Source: Acidimicrobiales bacterium (lineage in GTDB: Bacteria; Actinomycetota; Acidimicrobiia; Acidimicrobiales; JAVJTC01). From it: a DNA stretch of 58,876 bases. The stretch spans positions 1 to 58,876 of the forward strand of contig JAVJTC010000013.1 in NCBI GenBank assembly GCA_040219085.1. The letters are read 5' to 3'. Shown here in pieces: positions 16,359 through 25,086 of this stretch. A program made the translations under genes and the position numbers. Under the pieces are notes generated by a model. The model did not search any database. It had not been told where the DNA came from and was given only the letters and a program-made list of their open reading frames with translations. Within the stretch, counting starts at the first letter, position 1, and the number at the start of each line of letters is the position of its first letter.

Positions 16359-16370
16359 GCCGGTGAGCGA

Positions 16371-17840
16371 TCAGCCCGACGCTGTGGAGTTGGTCCCACC
16401 ACACCAGCGTTCGAGGTCGTCGAGCGAACACCGCTTCGGGGTGATCACCAACAGGACGTCCGCGGCGGCGAGCTCACTGAGGCCTGCGGCGACGATCGTC
16501 TCGCCACCGCGCCTGATCACTGCCACTCGAGCACCCCCCGGCGGGGGAGACTCTCGCAGGGTGACCCCGACGAGTGCGGAGTCGGCCGGGATGGTGACCT
16601 CGACGAGGTCCGCATCGAGCGCGTCGATGGGGACGATCTCCGGTCGAACCGCCACGGGCCCGTCGGCCTCGACCTCGAGGCGCCGTGCCAGCAGCCCGAC
16701 GGTCGGACCTTGAACCGCAACCGACACCACGACCACCACGAAGGTCACATCGAAGATGAGGGCACCGTCGGGGTGACCGGCGGTGAACGGGATGGTGGCG
16801 AGCACGACGGGAACCGCCCCGCGCAGACCCGCCCACGAGATGACGGCCATCCTGCGCAGAGGTGTCCTCGACCACGCCAGGACCGACACGACAGCGAGGG
16901 GTCTGGCGACTACGACCAACGCGAGCGCGAGCACGACCGAGGACCCGATGTTGTTCGCGAGGTCACTCGGGAACACGAGGATGCCCAGAAGGAGGAACAA
17001 CACGCCCTGGGCCGTGGCGGCGAGCCCCTCGTGGAAGTAGAGCATCCCCCTCGACGAGCGCTCCGCGCTCGCGACGACCACTCCCGTGAGATAGACCGCG
17101 AGGAACCCGGAACCCCCGACGACGGCAGCGGTCCCGTAAGAGAGGGCTGCGATGGCGAGCGTGATCACACCCAGAGACGACACTGCGGGCCCCGTCAGGC
17201 GGCCGATCAGCACGCGGGCGAACCAACCGACACCGACACCGACGATCAGCCCGAGCCCGAGCTGTGCGACGAGAAACCCGACCCAGTCCCACGCCGAGGG
17301 GTCCCCGCGCCAGACTTCGACCATGCCCACCGTCAACAGGACGGCGACCGGGTCGTTCATCCCGGACTCCAGCTGGAGAAGGCGACGACTACCCGTCGGC
17401 AGCGATTCGGAGCGCAGCGCGGCAAACACCGCGGCCGCGTCGGTGGAGGCGACGACCGAGCCGAGCAGCAGCGCCGTGGTCGGGTCCTTTCCGACCAGGA
17501 GCCACGCCGCCACCGCGACCACCCCGGCCGTGATCACGACGCCGACGGTTGCGAGGAAGGCGGCGGGAACCCCTGCGGAACGGAAGGCCGCCCGATCGGT
17601 GCCGAGCCCACCCTCGAAGAGGATGACCACGAGCGCGACGGTCGCGATGTTCTGCGCGAGCTCCGCGTCGTCGAAACGGACGAGCGCGAGACCCTCGTCC
17701 GCGACCAGCATCCCGAGACCTAGGAACAACAACAGACTCGGAATGCGGAAGCGGGCTGCGAGGCCGCTCGCTATCACTCCGATGAACAGCAGTCCCCCGG
17801 CGATCAGAACGCCGACGTCGACCGGGAATCCCGAGGTCAC
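16371..17840 (-). CDS. CPA1 cation/proton antiporter with C-terminal TrkA_C (NhaP2-like)
   Basis: 489 residues from GTG 17840. About 12 membrane segments; the conserved carrier motif VASTDAAAVFAALR lies in the first third, then QLESGMNDPVAVLLT, typical of NhaP2/CvrA potassium-proton antiporters. The last ~90 residues (VEVTIPADSALVGVTLRES ... DVLLVITPKR) form an RCK_C/TrkA_C ligand-binding domain that usually gates transport. No ATG/GTG/TTG start lies in frame between the predicted transcription start and GTG 17840. The start overlaps the stop of a small leader ORF by four bases, which suggests coupled translation. Confidence 0.88.
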   Translation of the reverse strand: MTSGFPVDVGVLIAGGLLFIGVIASGLAARFRIPSLLLFLGLGMLVADEGLALVRFDDAELAQNIATVALVVILFEGGLGTDRAAFRSAGVPAAFLATVGVVITAGVVAVAAWLLVGKDPTTALLLGSVVASTDAAAVFAALRSESLPTGSRRLLQLESGMNDPVAVLLTVGMVEVWRGDPSAWDWVGFLVAQLGLGLIVGVGVGWFARVLIGRLTGPAVSSLGVITLAIAALSYGTAAVVGGSGFLAVYLTGVVVASAERSSRGMLYFHEGLAATAQGVLFLLLGILVFPSDLANNIGSSVVLALALVVVARPLAVVSVLAWSRTPLRRMAVISWAGLRGAVPVVLATIPFTAGHPDGALIFDVTFVVVVVSVAVQGPTVGLLARRLEVEADGPVAVRPEIVPIDALDADLVEVTIPADSALVGVTLRESPPPGGARVAVIRRGGETIVAAGLSELAAADVLLVITPKRCSLDDLERWCGGTNSTASG

Positions 17841-17893
17841 ACCGACCCGACCCGCAGCGAACAGGACCGGGTCCGGTACGGCAAGGCCGACAT
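17837..17893 (-). CDS. 18-residue leader ORF overlapping the antiporter start
   Basis: ATG 17893 to TGA 17837 encodes MSALPYRTRSCSLRVGSV. A -10 box TACATT lies 6 bases before the ATG, so the ORF would begin at the mRNA 5' end. Its last bases GTGTGA contain the antiporter GTG, giving a GTGA overlap. The peptide itself resembles nothing known; the arrangement fits a leader that controls antiporter translation. Chance occurrence of a short frame is the alternative. Confidence 0.45.
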   Translation of the reverse strand: MSALPYRTRSCSLRVGSV

Positions 17894-17899
17894 GGCGAC

Positions 17900-17905
17900 A
17901 ATGTA
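17900..17905 (-). promoter_or_regulatory. -10 box of the antiporter transcript
   Basis: TACATT on the minus strand, 6 bases before the leader ORF ATG. No good -35 hexamer is seen. Confidence 0.45.
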
Positions 17906-17964
17906 ACCTGCCCGGAACCTCCCGAAACGGGCCGATCGCAAGGCGCGAGGGCGCTCTCGCCCCG

Positions 17965-17970
17965 TATCGT
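17965..17970 (+). promoter_or_regulatory. -10 box of the RskA-like gene (leaderless)
   Basis: TATCGT, exactly 6 bases before the GTG at 17977; same geometry as nadD and others here. Confidence 0.45.
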
Positions 17971-17976
17971 CGTCGC

Positions 17977-18429
17977 GTGTCTCTGAAGGTCGCAGCGCTG
18001 GCCGCGCTCCTGTGCGCTGCTGCGCTCGCTGTCCCCATCGTCGTCGCGCTCGTGGCCGACGACGCTCCCGACATCGAGATCCTCGACGCGGCACCCCTCG
18101 AATCACCCGACGGGAACGGCGCAGGCGGTCGGGTCGAACTGATCACGGTCGACGGGCAACCCGAACTCAAGGTCGATCTGGCCGAGACGACGGTCCCGGC
18201 TGGCACGTTTCTCGAGGTCTGGCTCGTCGAAACCGACCGGGCCGTTGCCGACGCACCGGGCCAGTCACTCGGCCCGGTGCGCGATCAGGGACGCAACGTC
18301 CTGCCGACGGGCGTCGACCTGGACCGGTTCGCGACGGTCCTCGTGACCGCCGAACCCCTCGACGGCGACCCGGTCCGCTCCGGAGATGTCGTCTACGCCG
18401 CGACCTTCGACGTCACCACCCCCCGGTGA
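17977..18429 (+). CDS. Stand-alone RskA-type anti-sigma ectodomain protein
   Basis: 150 residues from GTG 17977. One N-terminal hydrophobic segment (residues ~4-25) then an extracellular beta domain with TTVPAGTFLEVWLVETD, the block that characterises the C-terminal domain of RskA/anti-sigma-K proteins, and GVDLDRFATVLVTAEPLDGD. The usual cytoplasmic zinc-binding anti-sigma domain is missing, and no sigma factor gene is adjacent. It may be a membrane-anchored sensor domain or an adapted periplasmic protein. Divergent from the antiporter leader, from which it is separated by 83 bases. Confidence 0.7.
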   Translation: MSLKVAALAALLCAAALAVPIVVALVADDAPDIEILDAAPLESPDGNGAGGRVELITVDGQPELKVDLAETTVPAGTFLEVWLVETDRAVADAPGQSLGPVRDQGRNVLPTGVDLDRFATVLVTAEPLDGDPVRSGDVVYAATFDVTTPR

Positions 18430-18444
18430 CGCCCGAGCCCGTCC

Positions 18445-19941
18445 TCAGACGAGCGTCTCGACGAAGGCTTCGAGTTGACGCAGGCTGCGTACCTCGTGGA
18501 CACCGTCGCAGTGCACGGCGTAGTCGCCGATGATCGAGTCGCCGGTGTCCCAGTAGGACCTCGGCTCGGGATTCAACCAGACCACCCGGCGGGCCTTCTT
18601 CTCGATCTCCTTGACCACCCACGCCGCTGACGCGTGGTAGTTGTTGCGGGCGTCGCCGAGGATCATGACCGTCGTCTTGGGCCCGACACCGCTGCCGTAA
18701 CGCTCCCAGAAGATCTCGAAGGCGTGGCCGTAGTCGGAATGGCCGTCCACCCAGACGACGTCGGCCTCGGTGTTCACGCGATGGACGGCCTCACCGATGT
18801 CGTCGGCATGCTCGAACATCTCGGTGACCTCGTCGATCCCGTCGATGAACACGAACGACCGGACCTTCGAGAACTGGTTCGAGATGGCATAGACGAGGTG
18901 CAGGGTGAACCGGGCGAACGCCGCGACCGACCCCGACACGTCGGCGATCACCATGATCTCGGGCTTCGACGGCTTCGGGTAGCGGAACTTGGGCTCCGCG
19001 GGGACGCCGCCGTAGCTCAGCGAGTGGCGCACCGTACTGCGGAAATCGAGCGGCCCCCGTCGCCCGTGACGTCGCTTGCGGCTCAGCCGGGCGGCCAGCT
19101 TGCGGGTCAGCGGGTCGATCGCGCGGCGCAACTGCATCATCTCTTCGCGCGAGGCGTGCATGAAGTCCACGTCCTCGGGTAGGGGCTTCCGCAACGTCTT
19201 GGCCATGGCCTCGACCCCGCGGTCGGCAACGAGCCGGCGCCTGATCTCCGCCTCGATCTCCTTCTTCAACTTCTCGATGCGGTCCTCGAACTCGTCGCGC
19301 TCGAGGCGCTCCTCGAGTCGGCTCAACGGTTCCGGGCTGTCGTCGCGAACCTGGTCCATGAGCTTGTCGAGCATGGCGTCGAGCTCGAGGTTCCGCAGGG
19401 TGCGGTACAGGTAGTAGGTGCCGCCGACCGGTCGACCGGGCTCCATGCCCGCGTAGCGCTGCACCGACTGGCGGGCCAGCGCGCGCATCAGGGCCTGGTC
19501 GCCCTTCAACAGCGCCTGGTAGAGCCGCTCGGCCATCTCGTGGGGGTCACCCTCGGAGCCGCCGCCCCCTCCCCCGCCACGCTCCCCCGGCGCCGCGGGG
19601 AGATCGAGGAGGTCCGCGAGGTCCACGTCGTCGGCCCAGGCCCCGTCTTCGCCGACCTCGTACTCGCGGCCGCGCATCGAGAAGTACACCTCGAACACGG
19701 TCTCGAACGCCCGCCAGTGCGCGTGGTTCTTGATGAGGGTGGCCCCGAGCGCGTACTTGAACGCATCACGGTCGGCGAGGGGGATGTGGGTGACCGCCTC
19801 CATCGCGTCGAGATTCTCGGTGAGGCTGACCGGCAGCCCCGCAGCCCGCAGCTCGCGGATGAACCCGCCGAGCAGGTCCAAGAGCGGCGTCTCGGCGCCG
19901 TCACCGGCACCCGTGGCCACGGAGGTGTCCGCGTCGCTCAC
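18445..19941 (-). CDS. VWA domain protein, CoxE family
   Basis: 498 residues from GTG 19941, 10 bases after the moxR stop; an earlier in-frame start would overlap moxR further. The N-terminal ~330 residues are helical and charged with a Gly-rich loop near 130-140. The C-terminal VWA domain starts at EIMVIADVSGSVAAFARFTL (MIDAS D-x-S-x-S, with the family's D-V-S-G-S) and continues through DGHSDYGHAFEIFWER. CoxE/VWA proteins act with MoxR ATPases as metal-cofactor insertion or protein-remodelling chaperones. The client is unknown; no CO dehydrogenase genes are present here. Confidence 0.88.
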   Translation of the reverse strand: MSDADTSVATGAGDGAETPLLDLLGGFIRELRAAGLPVSLTENLDAMEAVTHIPLADRDAFKYALGATLIKNHAHWRAFETVFEVYFSMRGREYEVGEDGAWADDVDLADLLDLPAAPGERGGGGGGGSEGDPHEMAERLYQALLKGDQALMRALARQSVQRYAGMEPGRPVGGTYYLYRTLRNLELDAMLDKLMDQVRDDSPEPLSRLEERLERDEFEDRIEKLKKEIEAEIRRRLVADRGVEAMAKTLRKPLPEDVDFMHASREEMMQLRRAIDPLTRKLAARLSRKRRHGRRGPLDFRSTVRHSLSYGGVPAEPKFRYPKPSKPEIMVIADVSGSVAAFARFTLHLVYAISNQFSKVRSFVFIDGIDEVTEMFEHADDIGEAVHRVNTEADVVWVDGHSDYGHAFEIFWERYGSGVGPKTTVMILGDARNNYHASAAWVVKEIEKKARRVVWLNPEPRSYWDTGDSIIGDYAVHCDGVHEVRSLRQLEAFVETLV

Positions 19942-19951
19942 CAGGCAGACC

Positions 19952-20854
19952 TCAGCTCGGGGAGTCCGCGGCGTCGGCGAACGTGTCGTCGTTCGTGGCG
20001 AACTCCTTGACCGCACGTTCGATGTCGGCGCGGTACTTCAGGAGGATGTTCACGGTGTCGTTGGCGGTCTGCGCATCCACGGTGCTGACACCGAGCAGCA
20101 CCAGCGTGCGGGCCCAGTCGAGGGTCTCGGAGACCGACGGTGCCTTCTTGAGCTCGAGTTGGCGGATGGAACGCACAATGCGGGCCACCTGGTCGGCGAG
20201 GCTCTCGGAGATTCCGGGCACCTTCCTGAGCACGATCTCCCGCTCGCGCTCCAGATCCGGGTAGTCGATGTGGAGGTAGAGGCAACGCCGCTTCAGCGCC
20301 TCGGAGAGCTCACGGGTGTTGTTCGACGTGAGGAAGACGAGCGGGATCTGGTTGGCCGTGACCGTGCCCAGTTCCGGAACGCTGACCTGGTAGTCCGACA
20401 GGACCTCGAGGAGCAGCGCCTCGGTCTCCACCTCCACGCGGTCGACCTCGTCGATCAGCAACACCACCGGGTCTTCGGCCCGGATCGCCTCGAGCAGGGG
20501 GCGGGTGAGCAGGAAGTCCTCGGAGAAGATGTCCTCTTCGATCTCGCTCCAGGACCGCTCCGCCTCGCGCTCGGACTGGATGCGCAGGAGTTGCTTCTTG
20601 TAGTTCCACTCGTACAGCGCCTTGGACTCGTCGAGCCCCTCGTAACACTGGAGACGGATGAGCCGCGCCCCGGTGAGCTCGGCGACCGACTTGGCGAGCT
20701 GGGTCTTGCCGGTACCCGCCGGGCCCTCGACGAGCACGGGCTTACCGAGCCTGTCTGCGAGATGCACGACGCCGGCGATGCCCGCGTCTGCGAGATAGTT
20801 GACGCCCGCCAGTCCCTCGCGGACGGCCGCGACGCTCTCGAATCGATGATCCAT
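19952..20854 (-). CDS. MoxR-family AAA ATPase
   Basis: 300 residues from ATG 20854; a TTG at 20863 is possible, but the -10 box overlaps it. Walker A GPAGTGKTQ at about residues 45-53, Walker B VVLLIDEVDR near 125, sensor LTSNNTRELSEALKRRCL with the arginine finger region, and a helical lid domain. MoxR ATPases pair with VWA proteins to remodel or load metals into client enzymes. The CoxE-like VWA gene follows by 10 bases, so the two form an operon. Confidence 0.92.
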   Translation of the reverse strand: MDHRFESVAAVREGLAGVNYLADAGIAGVVHLADRLGKPVLVEGPAGTGKTQLAKSVAELTGARLIRLQCYEGLDESKALYEWNYKKQLLRIQSEREAERSWSEIEEDIFSEDFLLTRPLLEAIRAEDPVVLLIDEVDRVEVETEALLLEVLSDYQVSVPELGTVTANQIPLVFLTSNNTRELSEALKRRCLYLHIDYPDLEREREIVLRKVPGISESLADQVARIVRSIRQLELKKAPSVSETLDWARTLVLLGVSTVDAQTANDTVNILLKYRADIERAVKEFATNDDTFADAADSPS

Positions 20855-20861
20855 GCCCGCC

Positions 20862-20867
20862 AACCTA
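20862..20867 (-). promoter_or_regulatory. -10 box of moxR (leaderless)
   Basis: TAGGTT on the minus strand, 7 bases before ATG 20854. Confidence 0.45.
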
Positions 20868-20885
20868 GGGGGCCGACCCGCCGAT

Positions 20886-20910
20886 TCCCCAGCCGGTTCC
20901 CGCCTGGGGA
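20886..20910 (-). terminator. Hairpin between proA and moxR
   Basis: TCCCCAG (20886-20892) pairs with CTGGGGA (20904-20910) over an 11-base loop, just past the proA stop. No T-tract; a weak terminator at best. Confidence 0.35.
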
Positions 20911-20920
20911 GACGACGATC

Positions 20921-22204
20921 TCAGATGCGGATCTGACCGTCGCCGGTGACGACGTACTTCGTCGTGGTCAGCTGGGTCAGCCCCATGGGCCCCCGAGCGT
21001 GCAGCTTCTGGATAGAGATGCCGATCTCCGCGCCGAAACCGAACTCCTCGCCGTCCACGAACCGTGTGGACGCGTTGACGAGGACGGCGGCCGCGTCGAC
21101 CTCGCGGGTGAACCGGTTGGCCGCACCGATGTCGGAGGTGACGATCGCCTCGGAGTGCCCGGAGCTGGTCGCGTTGACGTGCGCGATGGCCTCGTCGAGG
21201 TCGTCGACGACGCGCACCGACATCTTGAGGTCCAGGTACTCGGTGGACCAGTCCTCCTCGGTGGCCTCGCCCACGCCGGCGACGATGCGCCGTGTCATGG
21301 CATCGCCGACCAGCGACACGCCTTCGAGCGCCGCCACCGCACGCGGCAGGAACCGCTCGGCGACGGCGCGGTGCACCACGAGCGACTCGGCAGCGTTGCA
21401 CACCGACGGGCGCTGCATCTTGGCGTTGACCAGGATCCGCTCGGCCATGTCGAGATCCGCCGACGCGTCCACGTAGACGTGGCAGTTGCCGTCGCCATCG
21501 ATGATGGTGGGGACGGTGGCGTTCGCCTTCACCGAGGCGATCAGCTTTCGACCTCCCCGTGGGATCAGACAGTCGATGTGGTTCGACAGCTGCATGAACT
21601 CGACGGCCGCCGAATGGCGGGTGTCCTCCACGAGCAGAAGTGAGTCCTCGGGCAGACCCGCCGACGCGAAGGCCTCACGCAGGACCGCCGCGATCGCGAT
21701 GTTCGAGTTGATCGCCGACCCGGAGCCGCGCAGGAAGGCGACATTGCCGGACTTGAGGCACAGACCGGCGGCGTCGGAGGTGACGTTCGGGCGGCTCTCG
21801 TAGATGATCGCGACCACTCCGAGGGGCACCCGGACCTGACGGATCTCGAGCCCGTTGGGTCGCACCCAGCCGGCGACGATCTCTCCGACCGGGTCCGCGA
21901 GTCCGGCGACCTGTCGCAGCCCGGCGGCCATTGCGGCAACCCTCGCGTCGCTGAGGCGGAGCCGGTCCACCAGGGCCTCGGGCACGCCGTTGACGGCTGC
22001 GGCGGTGATGTCGGCCTCGTTGGCGGCCACGAGACCGTCACGCCGGGATTCGAGCAGGTCGGCGGCCCGACGCAGGGCATCGTCCTTGCGCGCCGTGGAG
22101 GCCTGGGCGAGCGCCGGCGCCGCAGCTTTCGCCCGCTCACCAAGGGCCAGCATCGCGGCGCGGGTGCGGCCGCCTTCGTCGAGTCCGTTCCCGTCTGCAT
22201 TCAC
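20921..22204 (-). CDS. proA: Glutamate-5-semialdehyde dehydrogenase
   Basis: 427 residues from GTG 22204, supported by a -10 box 7 bases upstream; a Met at residue 18 would give a 410-residue form. Aldehyde-dehydrogenase superfamily: VPLGVVAIIYESRPNVTSDA, the NADPH-binding GSGSAINSN region, and catalytic Cys in QRPSVCNAAE (about residue 265). It reduces gamma-glutamyl phosphate to glutamate semialdehyde in proline synthesis. The partner kinase gene proB lies 1.8 kb away beyond murJ on the same strand, a split arrangement. Confidence 0.95.
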   Translation of the reverse strand: MNADGNGLDEGGRTRAAMLALGERAKAAAPALAQASTARKDDALRRAADLLESRRDGLVAANEADITAAAVNGVPEALVDRLRLSDARVAAMAAGLRQVAGLADPVGEIVAGWVRPNGLEIRQVRVPLGVVAIIYESRPNVTSDAAGLCLKSGNVAFLRGSGSAINSNIAIAAVLREAFASAGLPEDSLLLVEDTRHSAAVEFMQLSNHIDCLIPRGGRKLIASVKANATVPTIIDGDGNCHVYVDASADLDMAERILVNAKMQRPSVCNAAESLVVHRAVAERFLPRAVAALEGVSLVGDAMTRRIVAGVGEATEEDWSTEYLDLKMSVRVVDDLDEAIAHVNATSSGHSEAIVTSDIGAANRFTREVDAAAVLVNASTRFVDGEEFGFGAEIGISIQKLHARGPMGLTQLTTTKYVVTGDGQIRI

Positions 22205-22211
22205 GTCAGCG

Positions 22212-22247
22212 AGGGTACCGGGACCGGGCCGGACGAACCGATACTCT
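22212..22247. promoter_or_regulatory. Divergent promoters of proA and murJ
   Basis: Minus strand: TACCCT at 22217-22212, 7 bases before the proA GTG. Plus strand: TACTCT at 22242-22247, about 24 bases before the murJ ATG. The two promoters sit back to back in the 67-base gap. Confidence 0.45.
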
Positions 22248-22271
22248 TTCGACGCCTCCTGGGGGCTCTCG

Positions 22272-23972
22272 ATGACGACGACATCCGATGCTCCGGGGCC
22301 GTCCGGGGCCCGCCGCCGCTCCCGCCTCAGCGGGCGCAACGCCGTGCTCGTCGGCGCGGGAATCATGGTGTCGCGCCTGGCCGGACTCGGCCGCGAGGTC
22401 CTCATCGGCCGCACACTCGGAGCGCGCTCCGCCGAGGCCGACGCGTTCGGCGCCGCCCTTCGGATTCCCCAGGTCATCCAGAACCTGCTCGGCGAAGGGG
22501 CCCTGTCCGCCTCGTTCATCCCCGTTTACTCACGGCTGCTCGACGAGGGGGACGAACGCGAGGCGAGCCGTGTCGCCGGCGCAGTGCTGGGCCTGCTGGC
22601 GTTCCTGACCGGCCTGCTCGTCCTCGTCGCCGTCGTCCTGGCCCGCCCGCTCACCGCCGTACTCACTTTCGGCTTCGAGGGCGAGAAGTTCGACCTGACC
22701 GTTGCGCTCACGCGGATCATGGCGGGCGGTATCGGCTTCATCGTCCTCGGCGCGTGGTGCCTCGGGGTCCTCAACGCGCACCGCCGCTTCTTCTTGTCCT
22801 ACGTCGCTCCGGCGCTGTGGAACATCGTGATCATCGGTGCGCTCGTCACCGGATCGGTGCAGGGCTGGAGCCTCGGCGACATCGCCCGCGCCGCCGCATG
22901 GGGCGTGTTCTTCGGCGGCCTGGCCCAGTTCGTCGTGCAGATCCCCTCGGTCATCAAGCTCGTGCCACGCCTGCGACCGAGCCTGAACAGGGGACATCCC
23001 GGCGTCGTCGAGGTGACCCGGCGCTTCGGCCCGGCCGTCGCGGGGCGCGGCGTCGTCACGTTGTCGAGCTACGTGGACCTGCTGCTCGCGTCCTTTCTGG
23101 CCACCGGAGCCGTCGCCACCCTCGACCGGGTCCAGGTGCTGTACCTCCTGCCGATCAGCGTCTTCGCCCTCTCCATCGCCGCGGCCGATCTCCCCGAGTT
23201 GTCCCGGGAGCTCGGACAGTCGGCGCTGATGACACGGCGCCTCGCCATCGGCGCCGAGCGGGTCGCCCTCTTCCTCGTTTTCTCGGCGGTGGCATTCGTC
23301 TTCGGTGGGCGCCTCATCGTGTCCGCCCTCTTCGAGAACGGGGAGGAGTTCCTGCGCGACGACGCCATCGTCGCGTGGGTCGTCCTGGCCACCTACAGCC
23401 TGGGGCTGGTGCCGTCGGGACTCTCGCGCCTGCTGCAGAACGCGTGCTACGTGGTGGGCGACGTTTCCGGGCCGGCCCGGATCGCCGCGTTCCGGGTGGC
23501 CTTCGCCGCCGGCGCCGGGCTCGTGTTGATGTTCCAGTTCGATCGCTTCGCCGTCATCGGCAGCGACCTGCTGAGCGTGGGAGACCTCCCGGCCTTCGGA
23601 CCGGTCGCCTCGGAGGCCCGCAGTTCGGGCGACTTCGCCCGACTGGGTGCTGTCGGCCTCGCCGTCGGGTCGATGCTGGGGGCCTGGATCGAGCTGTCCA
23701 TGCTCCAGGCCCGCCTTCGGCGCCACATCGGACACGCCGCCCCGTTCCGACGGGCGCTGACGAGGCTCCTGCCGGCCACAGCGGCAGCCACCGTGACGAT
23801 GATCGTGCTCGGCGCGCTCGTCTGGAGCGCACCGGCCCTGCTCGCCACCGTCGTCGCGGTCGGTGCTGCGGGCGTCGTCTTCCTCATAGTGGCGAACAAG
23901 GCCGGCAACATCGCCGCACGATCACTGCTGCGTCCGCTGCGCCGCGTCCTGTGGGGTCAGCCGCTGCGCTGA
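22272..23972 (+). CDS. murJ: Lipid II flippase MurJ (MviN)
   Basis: 566 residues from ATG 22272, with GGGGG 6 bases upstream. About 14 membrane segments. MurJ hallmarks: GIMVSRLAGLGREVLIGRTL near residues 30-50, GALSASFIPVYSRLL, AHRRFFLSYVAPALWNIVII and SVFALSIAAADLPELSRE. It flips lipid II across the membrane for peptidoglycan synthesis. It lacks the long C-terminal pseudokinase extension found in mycobacterial MviN. It is inserted between proA and proB, reading opposite to both. Confidence 0.93.
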   Translation: MTTTSDAPGPSGARRRSRLSGRNAVLVGAGIMVSRLAGLGREVLIGRTLGARSAEADAFGAALRIPQVIQNLLGEGALSASFIPVYSRLLDEGDEREASRVAGAVLGLLAFLTGLLVLVAVVLARPLTAVLTFGFEGEKFDLTVALTRIMAGGIGFIVLGAWCLGVLNAHRRFFLSYVAPALWNIVIIGALVTGSVQGWSLGDIARAAAWGVFFGGLAQFVVQIPSVIKLVPRLRPSLNRGHPGVVEVTRRFGPAVAGRGVVTLSSYVDLLLASFLATGAVATLDRVQVLYLLPISVFALSIAAADLPELSRELGQSALMTRRLAIGAERVALFLVFSAVAFVFGGRLIVSALFENGEEFLRDDAIVAWVVLATYSLGLVPSGLSRLLQNACYVVGDVSGPARIAAFRVAFAAGAGLVLMFQFDRFAVIGSDLLSVGDLPAFGPVASEARSSGDFARLGAVGLAVGSMLGAWIELSMLQARLRRHIGHAAPFRRALTRLLPATAAATVTMIVLGALVWSAPALLATVVAVGAAGVVFLIVANKAGNIAARSLLRPLRRVLWGQPLR

Positions 23973-24006
23973 GCTCCGACGCGGAGTTCCCGTCCCGTCG
24001 TCCTGC

Positions 24007-25086
24007 TCAGGGCAGGACGACGAGGTCGTCGCGGTGGATCACCTCGTCGGGCAGGAGGTTCTCGTCGCTGTGCTGCCCGGCGATGGCGCGCATCTCGACG
24101 GACGTGACCGCGACGAGACCCTTAGCGAAGACCGACCCGTCGGGGCCGACCACCTCCACTGCGTCGCCGACCCCGAAGTCACCTTCGACGGAGGTGACAC
24201 CCACCGGCAACAGGGACGTGCCGCGTTCGACCAGTGCCCGGCGCGCTCCGGCATCGACTGCCACCCGGCCCGCGGCGCGCACGGCGAAGGCGATCCACAG
24301 CCTGCGCGCCGGAAGCTGGGCGGCCCGCGCCCGCACCGTCGTTCCCACATCGTCGCGGCCGGTGACGGCGTCCACCAGGACGTTCGGCCGGTCCGCCGCT
24401 GCGATGACGGTCGTCACCCCGGACCACGAGGCGATCTTGGCGGCCGACAGTTTCGAGGCCATTCCGCCCGATCCGAGCCGTGAACCACCGCCGGCCACGG
24501 CCTCCAACTGGTCGTCCACCTCGGCGATCTCGGCGATCAACGACGCGTCGGGGTCGCGGCGGGGGTCCACGGTGAACACACCGGCCATGTCGGTCAGCAG
24601 GACCAGCATCTCGGCACCGACGAGGTGCGCCAACAGCGCAGCGATCCTGTCGTTGTCACCGAAGCGGATGGCATCGTCGGCGACGGCGTCGTTCTCGTTG
24701 ATGATCGGCACGACCCCGAGTTCCAGAAGTCGCTCGAGGGTGCCCCGCGCCCGCAGGTACCGGGCGCGGTCGAAGAAGTCGTCAGGTGCCAACAGGACCT
24801 GACCACCGACGATGCCGTGGCCTCCCAGAACCTCGTCGTAGACACCCATCAGGTGGCTCTGCCCGACGGCGGAGAGGGCCTGGAGGGTGACAGGGTCCTC
24901 AGGACGTTCGGTCATGGCGAGACGGGGCATGCCGGCGGCGATCGCGCCGGAGGTGACGAGGACGACCGTGTGACCCAGGGCACGTACGGCGGCCACCTGT
25001 GCACCGAGCCTGGCGATGGCGGAACGGTCCACCTCGCCGTGATCGTCGGTGAGGGACGTGGTTCCGATCTTCGCGACGACGATCAT
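24007..25086 (-). CDS. proB: Glutamate 5-kinase
   Basis: 359 residues; ATG 25086 overlaps the obgE stop by four bases (ATGA). N-terminal kinase domain: VVAKIGTTSLTD, VTSGAIAAGMPRLAM, VVPIINENDAVADDAIRFGDND and GSGGMASKLSAAKIASW. C-terminal PUA domain from about residue 270 (GTSLLPVGVTSVEGDFGVGD). It makes gamma-glutamyl phosphate, the first step of proline synthesis; the order obgE-proB is common in actinobacteria. Confidence 0.96.
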   Translation of the reverse strand: MIVVAKIGTTSLTDDHGEVDRSAIARLGAQVAAVRALGHTVVLVTSGAIAAGMPRLAMTERPEDPVTLQALSAVGQSHLMGVYDEVLGGHGIVGGQVLLAPDDFFDRARYLRARGTLERLLELGVVPIINENDAVADDAIRFGDNDRIAALLAHLVGAEMLVLLTDMAGVFTVDPRRDPDASLIAEIAEVDDQLEAVAGGGSRLGSGGMASKLSAAKIASWSGVTTVIAAADRPNVLVDAVTGRDDVGTTVRARAAQLPARRLWIAFAVRAAGRVAVDAGARRALVERGTSLLPVGVTSVEGDFGVGDAVEVVGPDGSVFAKGLVAVTSVEMRAIAGQHSDENLLPDEVIHRDDLVVLP

